Assembly (NCBI GenBank): GCA_027186245.1
Contig: CP114497.1
Span: 3,231,501-3,295,500 of the forward strand
From: Coriaria nepalensis
Taxonomy: Eukaryota; Streptophyta; Magnoliopsida; Cucurbitales; Coriariaceae
DNA: 64,000 bases
Direction of reading: 5' to 3'
How positions within the stretch are numbered: the first letter of the stretch is position 1; the number at the start of each line of letters is the position of its first letter. The notes beneath the pieces are model-generated. The model did not search any database. It worked only from the letters and a program-made list of their open reading frames with translations, and was not told the DNA's origin. Positions 39,332 to 51,436 of this stretch are shown one piece after another. A program made the position numbers and the translations under genes.

Positions 39332-39833
39332 TGCCAAAGTTGCTGTGTACTTGTTTTATTCCTTGTAAGTTGGGAATAATAATAATAATAATTTTATTAG
39401 TGTCCTAAATTCATTTTTTATGATGTTTCTATTTCCTAATTTATGAAGTAACACCATTGCATTGGGTTTTCTAATATGCAGGATTTGACAGTGATAAGGA
39501 GAGGGGCTTCTTGTTGTAAGGGTGATATTATCAGTATCCTTATCATTTGTGGGAATTTCGGCATAGGGATTAGGGGCCACACAATCTGTAACAGCCATAT
39601 TAATATGTCCCACAAGTTGAGAGTTTTAAACCTTCATGGATTTAGATGTTATTAGATGTCCATTCTCTGATGTTTTTTTTAGCCCAATTAGTCCTGTAAT
39701 CCTAAGATCATCTGTAGTGAATGCTGTGTGGATTAGTAGTAGGTATTATTAGCCAGTTTCTCAAACATCATTTTTGGGACAATTCAGCCCAATGAAATGT
39801 ATATCGGATGCTTTTGAATACATAAAATATGGA
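39332..39833. other. 3' flank and probable 3' UTR of myosin gene
   Basis: No open frame continues the myosin tail, and no DIL-like sequence is found in any frame I read up to the copia fragment at 40.1 kb. It includes a short (AAT)n run at 39378-39391. Confidence 0.5.
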
Positions 39834-40058
39834 CCGGTTTGGGTAAATATTTTAAAATGTGTTTTATATTTTAAAATATGTTTTCATGAATAAATATGTT
39901 AAATAATATCGGATTTTTATATTTTTATTAATTTTTATTTTATTTTAGAGATATTTTTTATAATTATTAAAAATTAAAATATATCATTATAAAATATCAA
40001 ATTATATCTCATGAAAATATATTTTTTTTCAAAACATAAAATGTATAGGCAAACAAGG
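39834..40058. mobile_element. Probable AT-rich MITE
   Basis: The left end GGTTTGGGTAAATATTTTAA and following AAATATGTTTTCATGAA pair imperfectly with the complement of the right end (CATGAAAATATATTTTTTTT, then ATGTATAGGCAAACAAGG). It is about 225 bp, has no coding capacity, and the target duplication was not resolved. Confidence 0.5.
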
Positions 40059-40092
40059 CCTGTCTTTTTTCTATTCTTGATTTTGTTGTGGA

Positions 40093-41470
40093 GCTCTCCT
40101 CTAAATAGGGAGAGCCGCCTCGATGTGGAAGTCGTGTAATAGGCTCAACGTGTGTGTAGGTCCGGTGGAACGACGAAGACTTTGTGGAGGAGGAACAATA
40201 GACTTAAGAGGATGTTGTGAAGGAGAGACAGTGGACTCGAGGGGATTTTGTAAAGTGGGAGATGTAATTAACTCGAGAAGATGAGGTTGTGATGAGGACG
40301 TTGTGCTTAGGGGAGGAGATATACTTTCAAAGGATTGTGTAGCAGAATGTTGTGGGTGAGGGATAGAAGAAGTATTTGAATGGGATGGGTTTTCGGCAGG
40401 AGGACTTTGACTAGAAGTGGGTGACATGGTGGTAGAATTATTTATGTTGGGCAAGTGACTCATTCTTAACAGGAACTTGTGCATGGGAATTTTTCACCGA
40501 TTCTGTAGTACAACAATCACGCACGGATGTTCCAAAATCAATGGAACGATTTGGATGAGATTCGATGGAGTGATTTGAGAAAGATTGAGGATGTTTCAAG
40601 GTAATGGAGAGATAAAGAAAATATGTTTCGAAAAAGATAATGTCCCGAGAAATATATGTTTTCTTGCCTTTTAAGTCATAGACTCGATAGCATTTTTTAC
40701 TATTTGGATATCCCTAAAAAATGCACTCGCTTGATCGAGGATCGAATTTGCTAGGCTTGTATGGATGTGTGGAAATAAAACACTTACACCCAAAGGTTCA
40801 AAGATGATCATAAGTTGGTGTTTTGGAGAAAAGTCTTTTGAAAGGTGTTTTACAATTTAAAAGTGGTGTTGGTATACTATTGATGAGGTAATTAGCTGAC
40901 AAAATGGCTTTCCCCAAAAATATTTTGGAAAGTTGGCTTGAAAAAGGAGTGAACGAGCCACATTTAAAAGATGTCGGTATTTTCTTACGACAATACCATT
41001 TTGTTGGGAATTGTTTACACATATAGTTTGGTGCTTAATCCTCTTTGACGAATAAAACTCATGCATAGCAAATTTAGGACCATTATCACTCCTAATTATC
41101 TTGACACGTTTATCGAATTGATTTTCGACCAAATGAATAAAACTAACAAAGAGTGAGAGAGTTTCAGGTTTGCGTTTCATTGTTTCATGAGATAGATCTA
41201 TGTGCCTCGAGAACAATCATCAACAATTGTTAAGAAATATTGTGCACCAATGAGTGAAGAAACATGGTAACCTTCCAAATATCTACATGAATTAATTCAA
41301 AACAATCTTTGTTAAAAGTAATACTTAAAGGAAATGACTGTCGAGTTTGTTTGGCCAATAAACAAATCAAACAATTATTTGGTGTACAATTGTTTTTGAA
41401 GAAAGGAAATAATGAAAAGACTCGGTTTGATGAGTGACCGAAGCTTTTCTTTTAATTTCTTCACCGACAG
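40093..41470 (-). pseudogene. Ty1/copia integrase fragment, decayed
   Basis: Reading the minus strand, 41216-40857 encodes part of a copia integrase core: VKIIRSDNGPKFAMHEF (second catalytic Asp retained), then NNSQQNGIVVRKYRHLLNVA. The consensus here is QQNGVVERKHRH, so the third catalytic residue, Glu, is replaced by Val. Next come FPKYFWGKPF and a frame-shifted LINSIPTPLL segment (41022-40798). A Pro/Ser/Thr-rich linker open frame at 40484-40101 corresponds to the variable region between integrase and reverse transcriptase. No RT, RNase H or LTR was recognised. The fragment is inactive and lies just downstream of the myosin gene, in opposite orientation. Confidence 0.85.
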
Positions 41471-42740
41471 TCTTCCCAAATCAAAAGGTCGAGGTTTCTA
41501 ATTTATATATTTAGTTTCTCTTTTATTTCTAAATACTTTCCTTCCAACTAATGTAAGAAAATGGTTTTTGCATGTACTAGAATCATAGTCCGATTCAGGA
41601 TTTCAGTGTAATTGAGGCATATTATATATGACAAAGTTAGAAAAATTATTAAATATATAGAGGTGAAACTTCTGTAATACGTATTATATATATATATATA
41701 TATATAAATATTGTGTTTGGTTATATAAAAAAGTTAGAATTATATAATTAAATAAACTATATAATCTTATAATATTTTATATATTTAAAATTAGAATATT
41801 AAATTGAATAAATTAAAATTTATATTAAAATTAATTCAAGACTCATTATTTTAAATTATATATCTATAAAAAAAATTAGAGGGTAAGATTAGATAAAAAC
41901 TTTATAAAAAGCTTGTGAAGGCAAGTAAGGGATTGTTAGTAAGGGATTATTCAATCTGCCTTAAAAATAATTAGAATAACTAGAATAAAGTGAGTTGATA
42001 TTGATATTATCTCACTCATTATTAGAAATTAATCATAAATCTAATGAATCTTTTCCTTTTTATATACAAAATATGAAATTTTGATAAGTTTATTCTTAAA
42101 AAATATCAAACCAGACCGTTTGTACTTCAACAAATAAAATATGAGTTTCTTCGATATAAGTATTTTTTTTATTGTAAGAATAGAAGTTTTGAAAATTCAG
42201 TATATAAAAAATATATCACTTCATTAATCAAAAATAAAAACTAAAAATTACTTCATTTATTATCAATTAAGCTTGAGTTAGAAACCTAAGATTTTATATA
42301 ATATTATAATTAAGTCTACATATAATTACTAATCTTTACACTAACTCAACTTTTATCCGTACAAAACTTCGTAAGTAAGCAAGTTCAAAATAATTTCTTT
42401 AGTAGCGTATTGAAAATGTCACTTCTTATCAAATATAAATATACTAAATTTCCTCATTAATATCAATTGATTTTGTGTTACAAACTCAAATTTCTCAATT
42501 CCGAAGATGTTTCAATATCAGTCACTTGAGAAATAATATTATGATCAATGACAAGGCTTGCATGGAGATAAAGAAATAATATTAAATTGGGGAATGGATT
42601 CAATCCTTATTTCAGTATCTTTGTTTGTTTTTGTGCTTAAATCTCGGATATCCTTGTAAATTCAATGGTTAAAATAATTGGCATGTTAAAATCACTTGTA
42701 TTACTACAAAAGTTTATATGGCTAATACGCAAGTCGAAAA
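41471..42740. other. AT-rich intergenic DNA with possible MITE
   Basis: It includes a (TA)n run at about 41685-41706. A block at about 41713-42118 starts GTTTGGTTATATAAA and ends AAATATCAAACCAGACC, so it may be a MITE with weak ends. No gene is seen. Confidence 0.4.
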
Positions 42741-44081
42741 CTTTTCATTTTACGCAATATATCAAAATCATTTTTTTTACCATGCTCTCTTCGAGACCGA
42801 GATCTTTTATCAAGTTTAATTTCTCTCTTTTCAGACCGAGCTACCTTTCCAGACCGAGTTCTCAATTTGTGGTCTCAGACCGAGATCACATGTCGGTCTG
42901 AATTAAGATTACATGTTAGACTCTTCTGCCATTAACCCATCGACCCTGCGACCCTCTGACTTTTTGACTATAAATTATAAGAGATGTCCTTCAATCCTTC
43001 AACCTTCAACCTTCGACCTTCAACCCATTGACCCTTCGACATTTCGACTATATACCAACATGAGAGCTCGGTATGTATCGCTCTACATCTTAGATTGACA
43101 TGTGAAATATCAGTTTGAGATGCCCATCAATCATTTGACTCATCGACCCATCGATCCTTCAATTATAATTTATGTGAGATGCACATCGACCTTTTGACCT
43201 TCGACTCATCGACCTTTCGACTCTTCGACCCTTCGACCCATCGACCTTTCGACTCTTCGACCCTTCGACCCATCGACCCATCGACCCATCGACCCATCGA
43301 CCACAGACATAAGATTCCAATCTATATCGCTCTACATCTTAGACCGACATATGAGATATCAATCCGAACATCTCAGACCGATATATAATATGCCCTTCAA
43401 TCCTTCGAAGGAACTCAAATTCGACGTCTCAAATACCTTTTGACCATTGACTATAATTTATGTGAGTTTCCCATTGACCCATCAACCCATCAACTCATCG
43501 ACCTATCGACCCTTCGATCATAGACATGAGATCTTGGCCTATATCGCTATGTATCTTAGACCAACATGTGAGATGTTGGTCTGGGCATCTCAGCCCGACA
43601 TGTGAGAAATCCTTTGATCCTTTGAAGGAACTCGAATTTGATATCTCAAATGCCCTTTGACCCTTCGAGAAATCGAGAACTCAATCTGAGAAAGACCTAC
43701 ATGTTTGGAACTAGATAACTCGGTCGGGACCGGGAACTCGATCTAATTATAGATTTCAAATTTCAGATTAAGAACCCGATCTGATTTCAGATTTTAGATT
43801 TCAGATCGGGAAGTCGATCTGATTTCAGATTTCAGATTTTAGATTTCAGACAGGTAACTCGGTCTGGACCGAGAACTCGGTTTGGACTGAGAAATCATTC
43901 TGGAACTCGATCTCAATTGGAAACTTAGTTCAGATCGAGAACTACAGATAGAATATCAGTCTCCTGATTTCAATTTTGATTGAATATCGACCTATTGATT
44001 TCAGATATTCATATCCAATATTAGTTTCTAGATTTCAGATTTAGATCGGATGTGAATAGCCATTGTCATTTGTCAACATTC
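42741..44081. repeat. Complex satellite: GACCGAG and TCGACCC(T/A) repeats
   Basis: Two intermingled short repeats. One is built on CAGACCGAG/CTCGGTCTG motifs (42790-42900 and 43680-44040). The other is an 8-9-bp repeat, CATCGACC/TTCGACCC (42930-43290), perfect as ATCGACCC over several units near 43270-43300. A higher-order unit starting CTTAGACCGACATATGAGAT recurs at about 43089, 43338 and 43554. The open frames at 42913-43098 and 43179-43388 encode Ser-Thr-Pro-Arg/His repeats created by the 8-9-mer and are not genes. Confidence 0.85.
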
Positions 44082-44111
44082 AGAGAGAGAGAGAGAGAGA
44101 GGGGGGGGGGA
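44082..44111. repeat. (AG)n-G10 simple repeat
   Basis: About nine AG dinucleotides run directly into ten G. It marks the right edge of the repeat field. Confidence 0.9.
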
Positions 44112-44549
44112 GTCGTAACTGTTAAGAAAATGAGAGAAAAAAATGATGAAATATTACGCATAAATTATCTATATTTCGTATTTTTATATTTTTATTATTA
44201 TGAAATACGTATTTTAACTATTAAATCTAAAAAAATGCTAAAATTTTTGCATAAAAATATACATAAAAAATTAAAATAAAAACTAAATCTACTCTCATTA
44301 AATAGTGAATGATTTATAATCTTTCTATATAATGATTTATAATCTTTCTATATATTCCACATTATGTCACCCCACTATTGAAACTAAAGCGTCCAAGTAG
44401 ATAGACCCAACGTAATTAAAACTATTTTTACTTGCTCAAAATTTTTGGGCCGATACTCTCATCATTATATTTATCTTATTATTTATGATAAATTGATGAA
44501 TTATAAATATAATTAGAAAAAAAACGTAATTTAGAACTCAACCAAGTTG

Positions 44550-44884
44550 TGTCTCGTGATAAGGAAAACCAGACAACTGCAAACTCCTACTAGTAGAGAG
44601 ACTAGAGACTGCAGTAGGTCCCACGTGCGGTGTTCGGCGGAAAAACAAGCACATTCTTGACTAGACATTCAAACCTCAACATTTAAAAAAGCTTAAGTAA
44701 TAGATCACGTAAATACATACAACCAAATCAATCAAACCAATAAAACATGATCTACATGAACCTAAATCAACTTTGTCTCCCCCCATTTAAGAAAAAAAAA
44801 CACCCAAACAATGTAAATCATTAAATAATGTCTGCTTAAGACCCCAAAAAACCTTCCATGTCCCCCTTCTATAAATTCTATAAA
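44550..44884 (+). promoter_or_regulatory. LBD16-like promoter: two AuxREs, G-box, TATA
   Basis: Canonical auxin response elements TGTCTC occur at 44550-44555 and 44774-44779, about 430 and 210 bp before the ATG. A CACGTG G-box lies at 44622-44627. Overlapping TATA motifs (TATAAA at 44870-44875 and 44879-44884) sit about 105-118 bp before the ATG. TGTCTC is bound by ARF transcription factors. Arabidopsis LBD16 is a direct ARF7/ARF19 target, so auxin regulation is a reasonable inference. Single hexamers also occur by chance. Confidence 0.55.
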
Positions 44885-44987
44885 CCCCCTGATCTCTTTA
44901 TTAATGTCCCTAACAAGTTCCTACGTTTTCCTCTTTCAGGCCATCGTATAATTATAATCACTACTTTCCTAGTACAGTCGTGTGGCA

Positions 44988-46138
44988 ATGGCATCATCAT
45001 CATCGTCATTAACATCACCGATAGGGACAGGAGGGTCACCTTGTGGAGCATGCAAGTTTCTGAGGCGAAAGTGTGCTTCAGATTGCATATTTGCTCCCTA
45101 TTTTGCCTCGGAACTAGGCCCTGATCGTTTTGCCGCCATTCACAAGGTTTTTGGAGCTAGTAATGTTTCTAAGCTGTTGTTGCATGTCCCTGTCCCCGAT
45201 CGCTATGAAGCTGTCGTTACTATTTCCTATGAAGCTCAAGCCAGGATTCGGGACCCTGTTTATGGTTGTGTTTCTCATATTCTTGCCTTGCAAAAACAGG
45301 CCAGTCCCCTACCCATCTCCATATATGAACCCTCATTCATTTCTCCTTCTCTTTTTTTTTTTTTTTTTTTTTGGTTTCTAAATACAATATACACATCATT
45401 TAATATCAATCGCATTTCAATTTAGGGGTCTTTTCTAATTTTAATAATTTTTTATATTATATAAAATATAGTATATATAATGTAATATAAAAAGTTTATT
45501 CTTTTATTATTTTTTTTTGTTCTTCATTACAATTCATGAAGCCGAAAACTCTAAAGCAATTAGCTTTAAATATTGGATTAATATTAGACAACATGACCCC
45601 TTCAAACTTTTTAATTATAGAAAAAGAAATACATATAAGGACAAAGTAGAGAAATATGAATACGTAGACGAAAATAATAATTTAATATTTCTTGTTTCGA
45701 TAGTCTAGACAATTGAACAACATATAAAATTGATTATATATATATGTTTATTTCATTTTAATTTATACAGTTTTTTTTTAATGGTTATAGGTAGCATGTC
45801 TTCAAGCACAAGTAATGCAAGCAAAGGCCCAATTACTAGCTCAAAACCTGCAAAATGCTTCAAGGAGTAATTATACAAATAAAGAGAGTAGTAACCAATG
45901 GAACGGAAATGTAGGTGTAGAGCCAAACTTTGTTAATAATTATTACAATTACAGGAACCCTATTTCTCCACAAAGCTCTCTTGAATCCATGGATCATGAC
46001 ATGAGCATTGATCAACAGCAAGTAATTTCTTTCCAATCTTGCTCAAATTACACAAGACCATTCATTAACACTACTACTAGCGATCCTAATCACTTGGGTG
46101 AGCTTCAAGCATTGGCCCTTAAGATGATGAGGATTTAG
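44988..46138 (+). CDS. LBD16: LOB-domain transcription factor, LBD16-like
   Basis: Join(44988..45299, 45791..46138) gives 219 residues. The class I LOB domain is complete. The zinc-binding CX2CX6CX3C block is [15 protein letters not shown], the GAS block runs from [17 protein letters not shown], and the leucine-zipper-like coiled coil spans the intron ([14 protein letters not shown], then [16 protein letters not shown]). The C-terminus carries [11 protein letters not shown] and ends [14 protein letters not shown], both close to the ends of Arabidopsis LBD16, which drives asymmetric division of lateral-root founder cells. The start is ATG 44988; an upstream in-frame GTG is ignored. The intron donor is GC (CAG/GCCAGT), the acceptor AG. 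No in-frame GT alternative restores the zipper. It is convergent with the LBD29-like gene. Confidence 0.92.
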
Positions 46139-49100
46139 CTTAATTGTAGTCATGTTTCCTTGCCGATGATTTGAGATCGAGCAACATGTCATAGATGGTG
46201 TACGTATACATGTATAAGGCGTCTTTATATGCCAGAAACTTCGATTAGTGTTGTAGCGAAATTAGGTAATGTCTTGTATCAAGAATGAAGAGGTAAACTC
46301 TTTATTCCTCTTTCAAAATTTAGTCAAGAGTATCTTTATGTAAGTTGCACGAATTTATCAAATTATATATATATATATATATAAAAAAGTTTGATGTGTA
46401 ATAAATAATTATTTTTATGAATAATTTAAGTTTAATCTCACAATTTAAAAATCCAAATACCAGTTCATACATCTTTCTATTTGTGCCCGAAATTTGAAAA
46501 GAGCGATCTTAATTTCATCGAAACAATCATACCTCAACAATTGAGATTAGTATATATATATTTTTTTGTCAGCCCATTTTTCTCATTTTTGTAAATAAGT
46601 CTTTTTTTTGGGGAAAAAATAATTAAGCTTAGTAAATTACAGGGTTTAGTGCCAATATAAGTATGCATTATAATAATGGTGGACCCTCTTGCAAAGTTTT
46701 TATGCTTTATAATCAGCAGGTTACCTAACATTACTACCCTAATCTTAATATTTAATATCAATGCCTTATGATTTTGTCTTCATTTAAGTAGACAAAATGT
46801 CCCCTTTATTGAATGCACAGTGCTAAATCATTGTAGTTAGTAGCAAATCAACTTCTTGAGTTTTCTAAATCCTATAGTTGTTAAGCATGGTGCCTTTTGT
46901 TTGACCTATTTTACTAAATGAAGAAGCATCCTGAAGGTAGGTCAAGTTCACCCGTTAGGGTTAAACTACAATTAACTCAGAACCCAACGGAATCAAACCA
47001 AAGTCACCGAATAAATAATAAAAGATAAACACATCAAGAATTTGCTACCATTTGGAAAGTTTAATATAAATTTTTGTATCATTTTCTATTAATTCGAATT
47101 TTTAAAATTAGTGATAATTTAATATAATATTAAAATAAAATTAACTTTAAGTTACACTGCTTCTTTAATTATTAATTTCATGTACAATAATTTTTATTTT
47201 TATCTTTCATTTTCTATATAGAAACTTGAAAGTGAAAGAAAGTATTAACTTTTTTATTTTTTATTTTAATTAACTAATAATCTCAACGATGTGGTATTTA
47301 CTTTGTTTTAATAATATTGCAAACAATACCAATAAGATCCGTAGGACTAGACAAACTCCCAACAAAAAAAAAATTATTAATAATAAAAAGAAAACAATAT
47401 TCATAATTTAATGAGGAGTTGATTCATGATTGGATTTTGAGAAGGGCCGATTACACTCGTGCAAAACCACTTGGAGAGAGATTAATTGAATATCAGATCC
47501 ATGATCTCATACGAGGATCTCATGAGTTTCCAAATCTTGTTTCTTTGACCACCAAATCAATCTATTGGGTTGTCAAAGACTAACAATAGATCAAGATAAA
47601 AGGAACATAAACTTTATTTTAAGCATCATATTAATTAACTAATGGTAGAATAAGTAATAAATATGCAATCAAATCTCACGGTCTACAAGGCAATATTGAA
47701 TCATAAAAAAATGATCGTGGCCAAACGGGCGCATGCAATCACTATTATGCTCATAGTTTTTGCCTCTTACGCATTATTTTGACCGGGGCAACAAGAAGAG
47801 AAACTCTCTCTGTATTCTCTTGAGGACAAGGGAACATCCAGGTACTTTATTATAAGAAAACAACAAGTAATATGAATTAACACTATGCCCATTGGTTGCA
47901 CTTGGAAAAGTGATCATGTATGTTCATATCAAGGACAAAATTAGTAGAAGAGATTATGGAGTGTAATTAGTTTATTGAAATATTATGAAATAGTCTAATA
48001 AAAATCAATTATATATATATATATATTTGAGTTTTTTTTTTTCTTCTTTTTTTCAAACATAGGCTTATTGGTTATTATTAGAGTGGTACACAGTTTGAAC
48101 AGGTAGATCAAATTCATCTAAAAAGTTTTTGTAGCTAAATGGGATGATTCGTTAAATATACTTTTTAAAGAGAATTTCATTTCAAGTGCACTCAAATAAA
48201 AATTTCATCCTTATCACATACCTAATTTCATATATGTGACACTAAGTAAGATTATTAACCGTTAGTATAAAATTTAAAATAATTTAAATTGAGCATTAGG
48301 TATAAATTTTATTATATATATATATTTAAATGATTTAAGGAAATTTAATGATGTCACTTAGGTTAGATCGAACCAGAATATCCATATATCTAATAAAATA
48401 AGAAGTAAAATCTCCTATTCTATTTGATTTTTATCCTATGACAATTAATTTGATCTCGAGAAATATGTTGAGCTAAGAGTGATCTGATGTCACGAAATAT
48501 TATGACTGACCTTGATCAAATTAGCTAGATGTGGTGTGACGTTGACATTAATTGAATACTTGAATTTGGCCTTATATAGTCAATTCAATCATTTTTTTTA
48601 TAGAAAATCTATCATCTCATCGAATCATTAAACATGATCTCAATCTTTTTTTTTTTTTCCCTTCCTTCTAAGTAACTAAGTATGATCTGAATCTAATCGT
48701 CTTGTTTTGATTGGGGTCTGTTAATTTAATGTATCCCTTTCATAGTCAACCTCATATCTCAAACACAATCCGGTCGAATCAAATTGATTGTCATTTTCAA
48801 TCAAAGAATACGCCATTTTTTTTGTGTTAGAGATTTTTTAGTGCTATTATAATTTTCTTTTCTTTTCTTTCTTTCGATCACACTTACTACTTGCTATGTC
48901 CAGCCAGACACCTTCTTCTGTAAGTCTTAACTTACAGGGCTACTTGGCCCAACTTCAGAGTCTTGACACAAAGTAACAGGAACCAGCAACCAGATGTTTA
49001 ATTAACGTGTTTCGGTGATGGCATCACCCAAATTGAAAAAGAAGGGGATGGAGAGAAGAACATAAAGTACGCTACTGTCGAAGAAGCACCTAGAAATAGA

Positions 49101-49734
49101 GGGCGGACAAATTATTTCCTAGATCGTGGCCTATAAGTGATATGTGAACCAACCCAATCACAAACCCCTAGTGTATTTATGGGGGACGTTTTTGTTAAAC
49201 AATTTTCTCACTTATCTTATTTATTTCTTTTTTATTGGGTTGATCTACAAATAATTATAGACCACGGTTCATATGAGAATCTCTCTAGAGGTCAAGCCGG
49301 AACTTATTTTAGAGATAATTTGAAAAATGAGATGAACATTAATTTGGTTTGCTATATGAGTCTATTTCTTTTCTTTTTTTTAATTGCCCCAAATAAAAGA
49401 ATTTATTCAGATTGAAAAATATTAATTTTGGAAAGATTGAAATACCCTTCTCACTTCTATCATTTTGATGAATGTTTTCAACAAACTCTACCTATTCCTT
49501 TATTTTCAATGATCGTTTTCCCCTTTCTTTTAGCCAAGTGTGCCCGGCATTTCGTCCGCCATAATCTTTTTGTCCACCGCCTGTAATATCTAGTTCCACT
49601 CAAATTGAAAGAATGGATAACAAAAGAAAAGATCAACCTCCAAGCAATCCACCATCCAAGAAGGAGATTAGTCTGCGATTATGTGAACTGGTTTTCCAGT
49701 TCGTGATCAATATTTTAGACTAGTCCTAGTCCAT
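46139..49734. other. Intergenic DNA between the two LBD genes, left part
   Basis: The LBD16-like 3' UTR probably occupies the first few hundred bases. (AT)n runs occur at about 46363-46382 and 48008-48026. Short open frames (46534-46761 minus, 49137-49415 plus) show no recognisable domain. The denser 48880-49680 segment is not obviously coding and may be eroded transposon. Confidence 0.45.
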
Positions 49735-51436
49735 GATTTTGTCCATGATTTTTGGAATGGTTTAAGATATTATGAAATTATATAGAAATAGATATCATAA
49801 AAAATGATACTTTGAGCTTTTCATAGAGTCTACGAACACCTCAATTGGAATTACATAAGCCGAAATAAAAATGATTGAAATTGACATAATAATTTTAGTA
49901 TAAAAATTTTAGTTCAGGAAATTATTTCAAATTTTCGTCCGACAAGGACATTATAAAATTAAGAACAAATATATATCATAATAATAGATCATTGTAGCTT
50001 TTCATATCATTTAGAAAAACCTCAATAAGAGATTATAAGCCTAGATAAAATTGTTTGAAGTTGATTAAATAATTTTGGTCCTAAATAATTTTAGTCCTAA
50101 ATAATTATTTTGGATGAGAACTTTTGGTTCAACAATGTTATAACATTATAAGAAAAGTATATCATAAAAATATACTTTTAGAGTTTTCTATAGAGTCTAG
50201 GAACATGTCAATTAGAGTTAAATAAAATGAGATGAAAATTTTTGAAATTGACTAAATAATTTCGATATAGGAATTTCAAACCAAGATAATCATTTCATAC
50301 TATGGATTTCAGTCCGACAATAACATTATAAAATCATACAATAAATATATCATAATGATAGACCCTTAGAGCTTTCAAAAGAGTTCATGAACAATAACAT
50401 TAATCAGAGCTATATAGCAAAAGGGAAAATTCTTAAAGTTATGGTGTAAGATTTATAATTTAGGGTTTAGTATTTAAAGTTAGCATTAGGTTTAGGGGTG
50501 TATGGTTTAGGGTTTAGAATTTATGCTTTACGCGTTATGATTTAAGTTTAAGGTTTCAAGTTTTGGATTTAGGGTTTGGGATTTAATTTTAAGAATTTAG
50601 GATTTAAGGTATATTGTTTAGGATTTAAGGTATAGGGTTTAGAGTTTTTAGTTTAGGATTTGTGGTTTAAGATATATAGTTTAAGATATATTGTTTAGAT
50701 ATTATATTTTTTGAGTCTACAAATCCTAAACCTTGAACCCTAAAAGCTAAATCATAAACCTTGAACCCTAATCCCATTGGTCTAGGATTTAATGTTTATG
50801 GTTTAAATTTTGGGCTCAGTGTTGCAAATTTATGGTTAAAGTATTAGGGTTTAGAGTTCGAGGTATATGGTTTAGGCATTTGGATTTAGGGCTTAGGAAG
50901 TGTAGACTAAAAAATATAATATCTAACTATACACCTTAATTCCTAAACTATACAACAAATTTTTGCTGATTTATTGGACTAAATTTCCTAGACTAAGATT
51001 ATTCATTCAATTGCAAAATTTTTCATCTCACTTTATATAATTTTGATTAAGGTGTTCCTAGATTCTATGGAACGCTCTAAGAGTCTTTTTTATAATTTAC
51101 TTTTCTTATGATTTTATAATATGATTATTAGACTGAAAGTCCTAGTCCGCAATTATTGTCATAGACTGAAATCCCCGACCGAAATTATTCAGTCAACTTC
51201 AAAATTTTTTATCTAGAGTTATATTAACTCTGATTGAAGTGTTTCTAAATTTTATGAAAATTTCTAATCGTCTATTTATATGATATACTTTTTGTATAAT
51301 TTTCTATGGTTGTTGGACCGAAATTCCAAATGATTATCTTGGACCGAAATTATTCAGTCAACTTTAAGAAATTTTATCTCACGTTATATAATTCTGATGA
51401 GGTAGTCTTGAACACTATGGAAAGCTCTAAGAGCTC
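49735..51436. mobile_element. Foldback-type element with tandem-repeat inverted arms
   Basis: The left arm has about four tandem units. Their landmarks (GAGCTTTTCATAGAGTCTA or equivalent) fall at 49814, 49995, 50181 and 50369, a period of 181-188 bp. The right arm, about 50955-51436, holds about three units in the opposite orientation; landmarks ending CTCTAA or similar fall at 51430, 51267 and 51080. Unit features shared by both arms include a TCTAGGAACA block, GAGATGAAAAATTTTG, TTGACTGAATAATTTCGGTC and GATTTCAGTC. The two arms could fold into a long hairpin. The spacer (50455-50900) is TTTAGGG-like. No transposase is seen. Plant foldback elements, often MULE-related, have this architecture. 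Exact ends and target duplication are not defined. Confidence 0.65.
50455..50900. repeat. Degenerate telomere-like TTTAGGG repeats
   Basis: Many GGTTTAGGGTTTAG-like motifs occur on the + strand. A short inverted stretch (about 50719-50772) carries CCTAAACC and AACCCTAA instead. The array is imperfect throughout, with units drifting to ATTTAGGATTTAAGG. Confidence 0.8.

Noticed and set aside
42930..43300. CRISPR-like array
   Set aside because: Repeats are contiguous short tandem units with no unique spacers, in a plant nuclear genome.
43179..43388. Open frame encoding a Ser-Thr-Pro-Arg repeat peptide
   Set aside because: The frame is a by-product of an 8-9-bp satellite without stops and has no gene structure.
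49137..49415. 92-codon open frame, possibly a small membrane protein
   Set aside because: Hydrophobic content comes from T-rich DNA; there is no domain, no start context and no splice partners.
50455..50900. True chromosome end or neotelomere
   Set aside because: Units are degenerate, change orientation, and are flanked on both sides by repeat arms and genes.
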